Assembly: GCA_964583865.1 (NCBI GenBank)
Contig: CAZOXZ010000001.1
Location: 1-64,000 of the forward strand
Reading direction: 5' to 3'
DNA: 64,000 bases
Source of the DNA: DASSBG01 sp964583865
Lineage (GTDB): Bacteria > Pseudomonadota > Gammaproteobacteria > Xanthomonadales > Rhodanobacteraceae
In this document: piece by piece, positions 1 through 9,597 of the stretch
How the letters are laid out: the number at the start of each line of letters is the position of its first letter
Position numbering within the stretch: position 1 is the stretch's first letter
Notes under the pieces: model-generated
The model's database searches: none
The model's input: only the letters and a program-made list of their open reading frames with translations
What the model was told of the DNA's origin: nothing
Program-made: the position numbers and the translations under genes

Positions 1-504
1 CCCGTCGGTGACGGCGCGGCCGTTGTCGTCAACGCGCACGACCATGGTGGCCTTGCGGCCGGAATGGCAAATGGTCTTGATCTCCTGCAGCTCGTCGGCC
101 CAGGCCAGCAGGTGGCGGCTGCCCTCGAACAGTTCGCCACGAAAATCGGTGCGCAGGCCGTAGGCCAGCACCGGAACATGCAGCCGGTCAACGACATCGG
201 TCAGCTGCCACACCTGGGCCTTGCCCAGGAACTGGGCCTCGTCCAGCAGCACGCAATCCAGCGTGCCGCGTGCGGCAATATCACGCTTGACCACCTCGAG
301 AAGGTTCTCCCCAGGCTCGAAGCGGCGGGCATTGGCCTTCAGGCCGATGCGCGAGGCGACCACTCCGGAACCGGCGCGATCATCCAGCGCCGGCGTCAGA
401 ATCAGCGTGCGCATGCCGCGCTCGTGGTAGTTCCATGCGCTTTGCAGCAGCGTGGTGGTCTTGCCGGCGTTCATCGCCGAATAGTAAAAATACAGCTTGG
501 ACAT
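1..504 (-). CDS. tdk: Thymidine kinase, C-terminus cut by window edge
   Basis: Thymidine kinase phosphorylates thymidine to dTMP with ATP in the cytoplasmic pyrimidine salvage pathway. The reverse strand reads from the ATG ending at 504 for 168 codons to base 1 without a stop. It starts MSKLYFYYSAMNAGKTT, with the P-loop at about residues 9-17, and has the DEAQF Walker B-like motif near residue 90. The RTDFRGELFEGS lasso-side segment follows. The family is usually about 190 residues, so only the zinc-binding C-terminal tail is missing, beyond the window. No neighbour shares its pathway. Confidence 0.93.
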   Translation of the reverse strand, partial: MSKLYFYYSAMNAGKTTTLLQSAWNYHERGMRTLILTPALDDRAGSGVVASRIGLKANARRFEPGENLLEVVKRDIAARGTLDCVLLDEAQFLGKAQVWQLTDVVDRLHVPVLAYGLRTDFRGELFEGSRHLLAWADELQEIKTICHSGRKATMVVRVDDNGRAVTDG

Positions 505-550
505 GATGTCCGGGTGCCTCCAGCAAAATTTCGGGCCGGGCCGCCGGGAA

Positions 551-1870
551 TCAATCCGACACCTGCGCCTGACCGGTACGCGTGCGGTAATCACGCCACC
601 AAAGACGAGGATAACGCGCGCTGCGGAAGGTGTAGAGCATGCGGAACAGGTACATGCGCCACTTCATGCGCGGGTTGTCGAACACATCACCGGCGAGCAG
701 CGAAATCATGGCGCTTTCGATGTTCAGCAGGTTGCGCGGGTCACGGAACAGGTGGCGCATGGCCGAAGTGTTGAAGCGATAAATGACCCAGGCGAGGCGG
801 CGCATGCCCTTGCGCAGGGTGTTTTCCAGCTCGCGTTGCATGGCGGCCTCGCGCTCGGGATGGCGCAGAGCGGTATCGACCAGCTCGGCGCCCCGCTCAC
901 CGCCTGTCAAGGCCAGGTGCACGCCCGAGGAAAACACCGGGTCGAGAAAACCGAAGGCATCGCCGATCAACAACCAGCCAGGTCCGCCGATGGTGGTGGA
1001 GCTGTAGGTGTAGTTGCCGGCGACGTAGATCTTGTCGTCGATCAGTTCGGCGTTCTTCATGCGTGACCACAGCGGCCCGTGGCTTTCCAGTGTCTGCATG
1101 AGGAACGCCTTGCGGTCCATGCCCTTGCGCTGGCGCATCCAGCTGGGCTGACAGACCGCACCCACGCTCATTTCGCCATGTGGCTGCGGGATCATCCACA
1201 TCCAGCCATGCGGAAACATGTAGATGCTGATATTGCCTTCGTCCGGTGCCTCGCGCAGCTCGACGCCACGAAAGCGCCCGAACACGGCGGCGCTCTTGTG
1301 CACTTTGCTTGGCCGGATGAGCTTGCGCTTGCGCGACAGGAAGGCGTCACGACCGCTGGCATCGACGACGTAACGGGCCTTGATGCGGTAGGGCTCGCCG
1401 TCGTCCGGGCGTACATCCACCAGTGCCTCGCGCGGCCCGCGGTGTTCGACGGCACGTACCTCATGGCCCTGACGCCCATCGACGCCGTTCTCCACGGCGT
1501 TGTGGAACATCATCTCGTCGAACTCGGATCGGCACACGTGGTAGGAATAGCCCGGCCCGTCGCCCAGGGCCTTGGCAAACTCGAAGGACTGGTAGCGACT
1601 GTCGTCCTCGGCCTGGAAATCGGCCGCCAGCTTCTTCTCGCCGAGAGCCTTGACCTTGTCCAGCACGCCCAGGCGCTCGAACACCAGAAGGCTCATCGGC
1701 AACAGCGATTCACCGATATGAAAGCGCGGATGGTGTTCCTTTTCCAGCAGGAACACCTTCCAGCCCTTGCGCACCAGCCAGGTCGCAGCGCTGCTGCCGC
1801 CCGGTCCGGCCCCAATCACCAGCACATCGCATTCGTCTTCGCGCAACGGAGGGGTTTCCTTGTCGTTCAT
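551..1870 (-). CDS. FAD-dependent oxidoreductase, tryptophan-halogenase-like
   Basis: This 439-residue flavoprotein begins MNDKETPPLREDE and has an N-terminal GAGPGG dinucleotide-binding motif near residue 20. HIGESLLP follows at about residue 60. WMWMIP near residue 230 fits the WxWxIP signature of flavin-dependent halogenases, and GDAFGFLDPVFSSG is the second FAD motif. Halogenases need FADH2 from a partner reductase; none is adjacent. Members of this group also include non-halogenating reductases and the halogenase-like proteins of aryl-polyene pigment clusters, so the substrate is open. The ATG at 1870 was preferred over the in-frame ATG at about 1888; neither has a convincing ribosome site. 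It is divergent from rep across 112 bp. Confidence 0.8.
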   Translation of the reverse strand: MNDKETPPLREDECDVLVIGAGPGGSSAATWLVRKGWKVFLLEKEHHPRFHIGESLLPMSLLVFERLGVLDKVKALGEKKLAADFQAEDDSRYQSFEFAKALGDGPGYSYHVCRSEFDEMMFHNAVENGVDGRQGHEVRAVEHRGPREALVDVRPDDGEPYRIKARYVVDASGRDAFLSRKRKLIRPSKVHKSAAVFGRFRGVELREAPDEGNISIYMFPHGWMWMIPQPHGEMSVGAVCQPSWMRQRKGMDRKAFLMQTLESHGPLWSRMKNAELIDDKIYVAGNYTYSSTTIGGPGWLLIGDAFGFLDPVFSSGVHLALTGGERGAELVDTALRHPEREAAMQRELENTLRKGMRRLAWVIYRFNTSAMRHLFRDPRNLLNIESAMISLLAGDVFDNPRMKWRMYLFRMLYTFRSARYPRLWWRDYRTRTGQAQVSD

Positions 1871-1982
1871 TCGTGGTCCGCCAGCCATGATCGCGTCAGG
1901 GTACGAGCTTTGCCCCGGGTCGTCCACAACGAGGGACGATGCATCCCGTATCATGGCCGGTCTGCCACGGTGAACCCTTGCC

Positions 1983-3971
1983 ATGCTCAACCCACCCCAA
2001 CACGCTGCTGTCGAATACATCGGCGGGCCCTTGCTGGTCCTTGCCGGGGCCGGTTCGGGCAAGACCCGCGTCATCACCGAGAAAGTCGCCTGGCTGCTGC
2101 GCGAGCGCCATCTCGCACCGGCGCGTATCGCGGCCATCACCTTCACCAACAAGGCGGCCCGCGAGATGCGTCAGCGCATCGCGGACAAGGTCGGCGCGGA
2201 CACCACGGTCGAGCTGAACATTTGCACGTTTCACGCGCTGGGCCTGAAGTTCCTGCACATCGAGCATGAACGTGCCGGGCTGGCACGCAACTTCAGCGTG
2301 CTGGATGCCGACGACAGCGGCAAGGCCATCAAGGAGCTGGCGCCGGCCAGCACCAAAAAGGATGCGCTGTGGCGCCTGCGCGGCCTCATCAGCCAGGCCA
2401 AGGCCGGCGGCCTGACGCCCGACGAGGCGGTAGCCATGGCACGCAGCCCGCGGGAGCAGCAGGCCGCCGAGATCTACGCCGCCTACCAGAAGCGCCTTTC
2501 GGCCTGGAACGCGGTCGACTTCGACGACCTCATCCGCCTGCCGCTGGCGGTGTTGCGCGACCACGAGGAAGCGCGCACGGTCTGGCGCGAGCGCCTGCGC
2601 TACCTGCTGGTGGACGAGTACCAGGACACCAACGAGGCGCAGTACCGCCTGCTGCAACTGCTGGCCGGCGAACGCGGCGCCTTCACCTGCGTCGGCGACG
2701 ACGACCAGTCCATTTACGCCTGGCGTGGCGCACGTCCGGAGAACCTGGACCAGCTGGCCGAGGACTGGCCGTCGCTGAAGGTCATCAAGCTGGAGCAGAA
2801 CTACCGGTGCTCGAAGCGCATTCGGGCGGCGGCCAATGCGCTCATTGCCAACAATCCACACGTGCACCCCAAGACGCTGTGGAGCGACCTGCCCGAAGGC
2901 CCGCCCATCCGCGTGCTGGAATGCCAGCATGGCACGCACGAGGGCGAGCGCATCGCCAACACCATCAGCCATCTGGCCGAACGCCACAAGGCACCCTGGC
3001 ACGAATTCGCCGTGCTGTACCGCGGCAACCATCAGGCACGCGTGCTGGAAAAGGCGCTGCGGCTGGTGCGCGTGCCCTACCACCTGACCGGCGCGCTGAG
3101 CTTCCTGGACCGCGCCGAGGTCAAGGACCTGCTGGCCTACCTGCGCCTGATCGACAACCCCAGCGATGACGCCGCCTTCCTGCGCATCGCCAACACGCCA
3201 CGGCGCGGCATCGGCGCGACCACGTTGGAGACTCTGGGCCGCATGGCACGGTTGCACGGCCGATCCATGCTGGCGCTGGCGGGCGACACGGGTGCGTTGG
3301 GCGCACTGTCTGCACGTCCGGCATCGGCCCTGGCCGGCTTCGCCGAGCTCATGGCCGGGCTGCGCCGGCACGCCACAAGCCACACGCCCGTCGAGCTGGT
3401 CGAGGAAACCATCCGCCGCACACGCTACCGCGAACATATTGCCCAGGACGGCGCCAACGAGGAGTTGCAACGGCGGCGCCAAGGCAATCTCGACGAGTTG
3501 CTGGATTGGTTCCGCGCCATGCAGAAGCAGCACACGGGCGCCGGCAGCCTGACGCAACAACTGGCTCTGCTCGGCCAGGCCGACCGCGACGATCCCGGCA
3601 ACCGTGTGCGCTTGATGACACTGCACGCCGCCAAGGGTCTGGAGTTCCGTTTCGTGTTCATCGTTGGCGTCAGCGACGGCCTGTTGCCGCACGAAGGCGC
3701 CATCGAGGAAGGCCGGCTGGACGAGGAACGGCGGCTGTTCTACGTCGGCATCACGCGCGCCCGCGAGCTGCTGACCCTGAGCTGGCCGGCGCACAGCCGG
3801 CGCTTCGGCGAGATCCACAGCAACAAGCCCAGCCGTTTCCTCAAGGAGTTGCCGCAAGACCAGCTGCACTGGCTGGGACGTGACCGTGAAGCGGATCAGG
3901 CCGTGACCAGGGAAACGGCGGAAACCGCCATCGCGCGCATGAAAGCCATGCTGGCCGGCCAGAGCGGCTGA
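1983..3971 (+). CDS. rep: ATP-dependent DNA helicase Rep
   Basis: Rep is a 3'-5' superfamily 1 helicase that helps replication forks pass protein blocks. The 662 residues match the usual length (673 in E. coli). The motifs run in order: Walker A GAGSGKT at residues 22-28, TFTNKAAREM, DEYQDTNEAQ, VGDDDQSIYAWRGA, the EQNYR motif, TLHAAKGLEF and GITRARELL. The start MLNPPQHAAVEY aligns with the family N-terminus. The Rep-like 2B region and slightly short C-terminus favour Rep over UvrD. It converges with the dehydrogenase at 3978, with 6 bp between stops and no visible terminator. Confidence 0.93.
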   Translation: MLNPPQHAAVEYIGGPLLVLAGAGSGKTRVITEKVAWLLRERHLAPARIAAITFTNKAAREMRQRIADKVGADTTVELNICTFHALGLKFLHIEHERAGLARNFSVLDADDSGKAIKELAPASTKKDALWRLRGLISQAKAGGLTPDEAVAMARSPREQQAAEIYAAYQKRLSAWNAVDFDDLIRLPLAVLRDHEEARTVWRERLRYLLVDEYQDTNEAQYRLLQLLAGERGAFTCVGDDDQSIYAWRGARPENLDQLAEDWPSLKVIKLEQNYRCSKRIRAAANALIANNPHVHPKTLWSDLPEGPPIRVLECQHGTHEGERIANTISHLAERHKAPWHEFAVLYRGNHQARVLEKALRLVRVPYHLTGALSFLDRAEVKDLLAYLRLIDNPSDDAAFLRIANTPRRGIGATTLETLGRMARLHGRSMLALAGDTGALGALSARPASALAGFAELMAGLRRHATSHTPVELVEETIRRTRYREHIAQDGANEELQRRRQGNLDELLDWFRAMQKQHTGAGSLTQQLALLGQADRDDPGNRVRLMTLHAAKGLEFRFVFIVGVSDGLLPHEGAIEEGRLDEERRLFYVGITRARELLTLSWPAHSRRFGEIHSNKPSRFLKELPQDQLHWLGRDREADQAVTRETAETAIARMKAMLAGQSG

Positions 3972-3977
3972 GCAACA

Positions 3978-4760
3978 TCAGAACCCGTATTTGGAAAAGC
4001 CGCCGTCGACAGCCAGGGTTTCCCCGCTGATGAACCCGGCGGCGGGCAGGCACAGGAAGGCCACGGCAGCCGCGACCTCGGCCGGCTCGCCGATGCGCCC
4101 GGCGGGCGTACGTTCCAGCACGCGATCCAGGTAATCGGCATCGGCCAGCGCCTTGTCGGAACGACGCGTGCGAATGTACCAGGGCGAGACCGCGTTGACG
4201 CGAATGCCGTCGGCGGCCCACTCGCAGGCCAGGGTCCGGGTCATCTGCTCCAGCCCGGCCTTGGCCATGGCATAGGGCGCGCCCGTGCCGACATGCGTGC
4301 GCGCCGCAATCGAGCCGACGTTGACGATGGCCACTTCGGCATGATTGCTGAGTTGCGGCCATGCCTGACGGCACATGGCAAAGGCGCTGACGAGGTTCAG
4401 TTCCAGCAGCTGGCGCACTTCGCTGTCGTCGTAGTCCACGGCGGGCGCGATACGGTTGCCGCCAACGTTGTTGACCAGCAGCGACAGAGGCACATCCAGT
4501 GCCTCGATCCAGTCGAAAACCGCCCGCCGATCGTCCGCGTCCACCAAGTCGGCCGACAGGGTGTGCACCGCGCAATCCGGATACTGCTCGACCAGGTCCA
4601 TGGCCGCTTCATCCAGCGCGTTCTCATGCCGCGCCACCAGCAACAGGTCGGCGCCGCGCCCGGCCAGCTCGTGCGCGCAGGCCAGACCGATGCCCGCGCT
4701 GGCACCCGTCACGAGTGCCGTGCGATCGTCCAGGCGCCACCGTGGATCAGAAACATTCAT
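3978..4760 (-). CDS. SDR family oxidoreductase (tropinone reductase-like)
   Basis: This classical NAD(P)-dependent short-chain dehydrogenase has 260 residues. It has the cofactor motif TGASAGIG at about residues 18-25, NNVGG, and a catalytic Ser followed by YAMAK (YxxxK). The C-terminal GETLAVDGGFSKYGF is the usual SDR ending. The IAARTHVGTGAPYAMAK and PWYIRT segments resemble the plant tropinone reductase-like group found in xanthomonads; its bacterial substrate is not known. It stands alone, convergent with rep and divergent from the small lipoprotein gene. Confidence 0.85.
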   Translation of the reverse strand: MNVSDPRWRLDDRTALVTGASAGIGLACAHELAGRGADLLLVARHENALDEAAMDLVEQYPDCAVHTLSADLVDADDRRAVFDWIEALDVPLSLLVNNVGGNRIAPAVDYDDSEVRQLLELNLVSAFAMCRQAWPQLSNHAEVAIVNVGSIAARTHVGTGAPYAMAKAGLEQMTRTLACEWAADGIRVNAVSPWYIRTRRSDKALADADYLDRVLERTPAGRIGEPAEVAAAVAFLCLPAAGFISGETLAVDGGFSKYGF

Positions 4761-4839
4761 GCCGCGCAGCTTACACGAAGCCCGATTGCATCACGACGCC
4801 AGCGGCGCGACACTGGCAGTCAGCCACGGGAGACACACC

Positions 4840-5109
4840 ATGAAAACCTTGCTGATTGCCGCTCTGGTCCTGTTGCTGGGCGCCTGTTCGGGCAGCTCGC
4901 AACCGGATGCCAGCCAACCTGCTGCAAGCCCGGCTGCCGAGAGTGCCTCGACTGCCACCGACAAGGCGCCGGCCAGCCATGTGCCCGAGCATATCCAGAC
5001 CTTGCGCGGCTACGAAGACAGGGCCCGCAACGTCGAGAACGTGCTGCAAAAAGCCGACCAGAAACGCCGCCAGCAACTGCAGCAGGCCAGCGGTGGCGAC
5101 AACGGTTGA
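4840..5109 (+). CDS. Small hypothetical lipoprotein
   Basis: An 89-residue protein with a clear lipoprotein signal peptide: MKTLLIAALVLLLGAC places the lipidated Cys at residue 16. A Ser/Ala/Pro/Gln-rich linker follows, then a charged helical C-terminus (RNVENVLQKADQKRRQQLQQA) likely to form a short coiled coil. I do not recognise a family. The start at 4840 is supported by the immediate signal peptide and a GGGAGA ribosome site about 8 bases upstream (4828-4833). It is probably anchored in the outer membrane facing the periplasm. Confidence 0.7.
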   Translation: MKTLLIAALVLLLGACSGSSQPDASQPAASPAAESASTATDKAPASHVPEHIQTLRGYEDRARNVENVLQKADQKRRQQLQQASGGDNG

Positions 5110-5126
5110 CCCCGTTTTCCCGGCAC

Positions 5127-5235
5127 AAATGCCCGCTCCGTCGCTGCGCTCCTTGAGCGGGCCTGCGGCGCGCGAATTGGTGATGCAGGCCGGATCAAGC
5201 GCGCAGCGCGGATCCGGCACCGATTCCCGATTCCC
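5127..5235. repeat. Dispersed double-hairpin repeat, copy A1
   Basis: This stretch is repeated in inverse orientation at 18352-18456. It has two inverted-repeat parts: GCCCGCTC...GAGCGGG-type arms around a CGTCGCTGCGCTC loop, and GGCCGGATC...GATCCGGC arms around a GCGCGCAGCGC core. The end runs into CGATTCCCGATTCCC, the reverse of the GGGAATCGGGAAT tracts seen elsewhere. The two-palindrome architecture is that of a REP/BIME-type intergenic element. Confidence 0.8.
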
Positions 5236-5252
5236 TGCCCCCGCTTCCCGAC

Positions 5253-6491
5253 CTATTCCGCCCGCAATGCCTCGATGGGGTCCAGTGCGGCGGCTTGACG
5301 GGCGGGGTAGATGCTGAAGCCGATGCCGATGGCGGTGCAAACCAGGGCGGCGAGCAGGATGGGGATGGGTGCCCAGGCGACTTGCCAGCCGGCGAACACG
5401 GCGATGAAGTAGGCCAGCAGACCGCCGAACAGGATGCCGATGCCGGCGCCGACGACACAGATGACGGTGGCTTCGCGCAGGAAGCGCCAGATGATGTCGC
5501 TGCGACGTGCGCCGATGGCGCGCAGCAGGCCGATTTCGCGGCGCCGCTCCAACACGTTGGCCAGCATGATGTTCATGATGCCGATACCGCCGACCAGCAA
5601 GCTGACGGCCGCGATGGCGCCCATGACGATGGAAAAGATGCGCTGGGTTTTCTGGTTCTGCTGGTACAGCTGCTGCGGCACGATGAGGTTGAAGTCACGC
5701 GCACCGCCGTGGCGCTGGGCGAGCAAGTCGCCCAGCACGCGTGCGTACTGCCCCAGATGCGAAGGATCGTCGATGCGCAGCATGAAGCGGTCAACCGGGT
5801 CCTCCATGGGCTCGAAACGGAACCGGACCTGGGCCGTGGTCAACGGAATGAACACGCGATTGGCCGCCGAGCCCAGAGACACGCCCTCGAATTTATCCTT
5901 GCCGAGATCGCGGTCCGCCAGCATGCCCACAACACGAACCCAGACATGATCCAGCTTCACCAGCTGACCCAGCGCATTGCCTTGCGGAAACAGCTGGGCG
6001 GCAGCCTGGTGCCCCAGCACGGCCACGGTTGCCAACTCGGCGCTGTCTTCGGCGGTCAGGCCACGCCCGGCCGCCACCTGCAAGGAGCTGAGCTCGAACC
6101 AGCCCGGGCTGACGCCACTGGCGCGAATCCCGCCACTGCCGACATCCGAGTACACCGTGTGCACGTCGAGGTTCTTCTCGGCTGCCCAGGCCTCGGCGCC
6201 GGGCACCACTTCCCAGGCCGCGCGCGCGTCGCTGCGGGTCAGACCGAGGCTGCGCGCACGCAATTCCTTGAGAGCATCCTCGTCGGTCGGCGCATTGGCC
6301 TCCACGATGAGATTGTTGAGGCCGAGGCTTTGCACCAGCTTCAGCGCCTGACGGCGACTGCCTTCGCCGACGCCCTGCATGGCGACAATGGCACCGACAC
6401 CGAAGATCAGGCCCAGCAGGGTCAGGCCGGTACGCAACTTGCGTCGCCACAATTCCTGGATGGCTTCACGCCAGCGCAAGGGCAGTCTCAT
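5253..6491 (-). CDS. MacB-type ABC transporter permease
   Basis: This is the membrane permease of the exporter operon at 5253-10279, 412 residues. It has the MacB/FtsX layout: one transmembrane helix near residues 20-42 (TGLTLLGLIFGVGAIVAM), a large periplasmic domain of about 230 residues, then three C-terminal helices. LERRREIGLLRAIGARRSDI is the typical cytoplasmic coupling segment after helix 2, and YPARQAAALDPIEALRAE the typical end. Such mechanotransmitter permeases act with a separate ATPase and periplasmic adaptor to expel peptides, antibiotics or lipoproteins. It overlaps the upstream adaptor gene by 4 bp. Confidence 0.9.
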   Translation of the reverse strand: MRLPLRWREAIQELWRRKLRTGLTLLGLIFGVGAIVAMQGVGEGSRRQALKLVQSLGLNNLIVEANAPTDEDALKELRARSLGLTRSDARAAWEVVPGAEAWAAEKNLDVHTVYSDVGSGGIRASGVSPGWFELSSLQVAAGRGLTAEDSAELATVAVLGHQAAAQLFPQGNALGQLVKLDHVWVRVVGMLADRDLGKDKFEGVSLGSAANRVFIPLTTAQVRFRFEPMEDPVDRFMLRIDDPSHLGQYARVLGDLLAQRHGGARDFNLIVPQQLYQQNQKTQRIFSIVMGAIAAVSLLVGGIGIMNIMLANVLERRREIGLLRAIGARRSDIIWRFLREATVICVVGAGIGILFGGLLAYFIAVFAGWQVAWAPIPILLAALVCTAIGIGFSIYPARQAAALDPIEALRAE

Positions 6492-7705
6492 GCCGGTGCT
6501 CCCGCAGTGGCCGGTTTCTGCAGCAGGATGCGTTCGCCACCCTTGAGGCCTTCGACGATCTGACTGCGACTGGCACCTCGCGCCCCAAGCTTCACGGCCC
6601 GCGCCGTGGCTTCGCCATCGTCAAGCACATAGACACGCGGCTTGTTGCCGGAGGTGTCGATGGCCAGGTTGGGCACGCCAATGGCCTTGTCGGCCTGGAA
6701 CACGACGATGTCCACGGCGAAGCGCTGCTGTGGCATCCAGTGGTATTTCTCGATGGCTTCCTTGGGCACGCTGGCTTTCATCATCACGTATTTCACCGGG
6801 CTCTCGCGGCTGCGGGTCTGGCCGGCGGCGGCGATCCAGCTGATCGTCGAGGACGCGGTCTGGCCGGGCTGGCCGAGCGGATGCATGTGCACCACATCAC
6901 CGACGTTGATGCCCTGGGCCTGCACCTGCGGCACGGCAATCTCGATTTCCATCTTGCTGGTGTCCGGCAGACTGGCCAGCGGTCGGCCGGCAAACAGGGT
7001 GCTGCCGATTCGCGGTTTCTCGCCGCTCCAGTCGGCCTGCAGCATGAAGATGCCGTCATGCGGCGCGCGCAACTCCAGCGCATCGAGATCATCGCGTTTT
7101 TGCTGCGCCTGGACTTCCAGGGTGTTGCGTTTGGCGTCGAGCACCGCCAGTTCGGTCTTGCCGCGCTCGCTGGTCTGGCCCTGACGCCACTGCAGCACAT
7201 CCTGCTTGGTGCCGAGGTACGCCTTGTTCTGCACGGCATCCAGCACCTTGTTGCGTGCCAATGCATCCAGATCGGCATTGGCATAGCGGTTGGCGATCGC
7301 CAGCTGGTAGGCCACGTTGGCCAGGCTGACCTGCAATTGGCCGCGTTCCTGGGCCAATTGTGCTTCCTTGCCCAGGTGCGCCAGGGTATTGCGCTTCAGG
7401 TCGATCTCGGCCTGCGCCAGGTCCTGCTTGCTGCGCGTGGCGGAAAAACGCGCCACCACTTCACCCTTGTCGACTTCGCTGCCGTCGGGTTTCAGCCACA
7501 CCAGTTGCCGCTGGCTCCATTGGCGTCCGGGCACCATCAACGGTGTGGACTGGGTTGCCTGCAGGTTGCCCCTGACCTGGATGTCCAGCATCAGGGGGCC
7601 GGCCTGAACCACCAGGTTGGCGGGCTGATCGGCAATCTCGCCGCTGCATCCGGCCAACACGGACAGCAGCAGCAAACATGACAACAGAGACAGGCATCGC
7701 TTCAT
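6488..7705 (-). CDS. Periplasmic adaptor (HlyD/MFP family) lipoprotein
   Basis: This 405-residue adaptor begins MKRCLSLLSCLLLLSVLAGC, a lipoprotein signal with the lipidated Cys at residue 20. It shows a split lipoyl motif (WLKPDGSEVDKGEVVARF; later APHDGIFMLQADWSGEK) around an alpha-helical hairpin rich in Gln, Leu and Lys, then beta-barrel and membrane-proximal segments ending GGERILLQKP. Adaptors of this kind link a MacB-like permease to an outer-membrane channel. The DWSGEKPRIGSTLFAGRPLA segment is paralogous to the second half of the next adaptor upstream. It overlaps both neighbours by 4 bp, so translation is probably coupled. No TolC gene is present here. Confidence 0.88.
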   Translation of the reverse strand: MKRCLSLLSCLLLLSVLAGCSGEIADQPANLVVQAGPLMLDIQVRGNLQATQSTPLMVPGRQWSQRQLVWLKPDGSEVDKGEVVARFSATRSKQDLAQAEIDLKRNTLAHLGKEAQLAQERGQLQVSLANVAYQLAIANRYANADLDALARNKVLDAVQNKAYLGTKQDVLQWRQGQTSERGKTELAVLDAKRNTLEVQAQQKRDDLDALELRAPHDGIFMLQADWSGEKPRIGSTLFAGRPLASLPDTSKMEIEIAVPQVQAQGINVGDVVHMHPLGQPGQTASSTISWIAAAGQTRSRESPVKYVMMKASVPKEAIEKYHWMPQQRFAVDIVVFQADKAIGVPNLAIDTSGNKPRVYVLDDGEATARAVKLGARGASRSQIVEGLKGGERILLQKPATAGAPA

Positions 7706-9597
7706 GTTGCTTGCTCCTCCGCCGGTCGGATGGTGACCTGGACCGGCTGACCGGGCTTCAGGCCTTGCATCGCGGATTCATCCAGGCTGATGTCCAGGTC
7801 GATCACGGGGATGGGTTCGGCGCGTGACTTACTGTGCACGCTGCGGCCAATGGCATGGATGCGGCCGTCGATCTGGCGCGAGATGCCGCCGGACAGCGTC
7901 ACCTTGACGGGCTGCCCCACATGCACGTGCGTCAGGTCATGCTCGGGCAGGCTGGCATGCACGGCCAGGGTGTCCATGTCCGGAATGTCGGCGATGGCCC
8001 GACCGCGCCACACCGACGAGCCGGTGTCGATCTTCTCGCCGCTCCACTCGCTGCGATGCAACAGAATGCCGGAGCGTGGCGCGTTCAACGTCAGCTTGGC
8101 AACGGACTCGGTCAGCCGGGTGACTTCATGCTGCGCCAGGCGCACCTCGATCGTGGCCTGCTGTTGTTGCGCCTGGCGATAGCGTGCGGCGATGGTGCTG
8201 CGCTTGCGGGTCAACTTCAGCACTCCGGCCGCACGCTCGCGGTCGATGACCAGCTTCTTGTATTCGATGCCGGGCACGTATTGCTGTGGTTGCTGAGCCT
8301 TGCGCCGCGCCTTTTCGGCTTCGGCTTCGGCTTCGGCCAGCGTCACGCGTGCTTCCTTGGCCTTTTGTGCCAGGTCCAGCTCCAGCTTCTCCAGTGAGCG
8401 TTTCTGCTCCTTCAGCTTGGCTTTGCTGGATGGCAATTCCTCGGCCACGTCGCCGGCCGCAAAGGTGACGATGGGCTGGCCCTTGCTGACCTCGATGCCG
8501 TCACCGGCCATGCGCGTGATGGTCATGCGCCACATGCCGGGGATCTGCGGTGGCGTGATCCTGACGCTGCTGCGGGCATAGATCTCCCCGCTGGCATGCA
8601 ACACCTCGCGGGCCACGGGTGCGGCCTCGAGTACCTTGGCGTCAAGATTGGTGTCAACCCGCACACTCATGCCCGGCAGCAGATCCAGCGCATCCATGCC
8701 ATGCGCGCCCTGGATATCCAGCTGGAAATAGCGCCCGCCGCCCCATTCACGCCGCTGTTGTGCCACGCCGCTGATGGCCGTGACGGTGCCTTTCACGGAC
8801 GAGCTTGGCAGGGCGTCGAAATGCAAGTTCACCTGCTGGCCGACATGCACCTCGTCACGATCCGACTCCAGCAACCAGGCCTCGACGGCATAGTGCCCGC
8901 CGGGCTTGACGATCTCGCCCACCTCGGTGCCGGGCCGCGCGTTCGAACCCTGGTCGTAGCGGCCCTCCTCGCTGCCACGGATGAAGCCGTGTACCACGGT
9001 GCCGTCCTGGCCGGCGTAAACGGTTGCCACATCCACCTGATCCTGGTTGAAGTCCAGCTGCAGGGTCAGTTTCCGTATCGTCAGCTCGCCATCCTTCTCC
9101 TGCCGTGCCACCGCGGCACGCGCGTCCGCAAGCTCGCGCTCGGCCACTTGCACGGCACGCTTGGCACTGGTCCAGGTTCCCTGGTAACGATCGTAGTCGA
9201 TGGCGGCAATGAGCTTTGCGGGAATGGCTGCGTCCACGGCTGCCGTCTTCGCGGCCGCACGCGCGTTCACCAGGGCAATCTGCGCATCCAGTTCGGCCAG
9301 TTGCAAGCGTGCCAGCTCGGCCGCATTCTTGCTGTTGGCCCGTTCGATCTTGTCCTTCAAACCCTGCAACTGGGCGGCCGCTGCTCCGGCGTCGATGCGC
9401 AACACCGGATCGCCCTTGTTCACCGTTGCCCCGTCTTCGACGTAAAAGCGCAATACCACCGGCGAGCTCAAGGCCGGCGGCACCAGGATGGCCTCGGCGC
9501 CCAGCGAGCGCACGCTGCCGGTCAACACCACCGCCGGAGCCGACGAGCAGAAGACCAGCATGACGGCTGGCAGGAGCCTGGCGATGAGCCTACCCAT
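7702..9597 (-). CDS. Tandem (double) HlyD-type membrane fusion protein
   Basis: This 631-residue periplasmic protein contains two adaptor units in one chain. The start at 9597 (MGRLIARLLPAVML) gives a signal peptide and overlaps the ATPase gene by 8 bp. Unit 1 has lipoyl halves at about residues 48-69 and 196-230 around a helical hairpin, then beta-barrel strands. Unit 2 repeats this, with lipoyl halves at 363-379 and 504-538 around a very charged hairpin (about 390-500). RSEWSGEKIDTGSSVWRGRA in unit 2 matches the corresponding part of the neighbouring single adaptor, so a duplication and fusion is likely. Usual family length is 350-450 residues. Confidence 0.85.
   Translation of the reverse strand: MGRLIARLLPAVMLVFCSSAPAVVLTGSVRSLGAEAILVPPALSSPVVLRFYVEDGATVNKGDPVLRIDAGAAAAQLQGLKDKIERANSKNAAELARLQLAELDAQIALVNARAAAKTAAVDAAIPAKLIAAIDYDRYQGTWTSAKRAVQVAERELADARAAVARQEKDGELTIRKLTLQLDFNQDQVDVATVYAGQDGTVVHGFIRGSEEGRYDQGSNARPGTEVGEIVKPGGHYAVEAWLLESDRDEVHVGQQVNLHFDALPSSSVKGTVTAISGVAQQRREWGGGRYFQLDIQGAHGMDALDLLPGMSVRVDTNLDAKVLEAAPVAREVLHASGEIYARSSVRITPPQIPGMWRMTITRMAGDGIEVSKGQPIVTFAAGDVAEELPSSKAKLKEQKRSLEKLELDLAQKAKEARVTLAEAEAEAEKARRKAQQPQQYVPGIEYKKLVIDRERAAGVLKLTRKRSTIAARYRQAQQQQATIEVRLAQHEVTRLTESVAKLTLNAPRSGILLHRSEWSGEKIDTGSSVWRGRAIADIPDMDTLAVHASLPEHDLTHVHVGQPVKVTLSGGISRQIDGRIHAIGRSVHSKSRAEPIPVIDLDISLDESAMQGLKPGQPVQVTIRPAEEQAT

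Noticed and set aside
1896..3869. Long open frame (over 600 codons) on the minus strand opposite rep
   Set aside because: Rep is certain on the plus strand; the opposite frame is open only because of high GC codon bias and shows Gln/His/Arg-rich composition without any domain.
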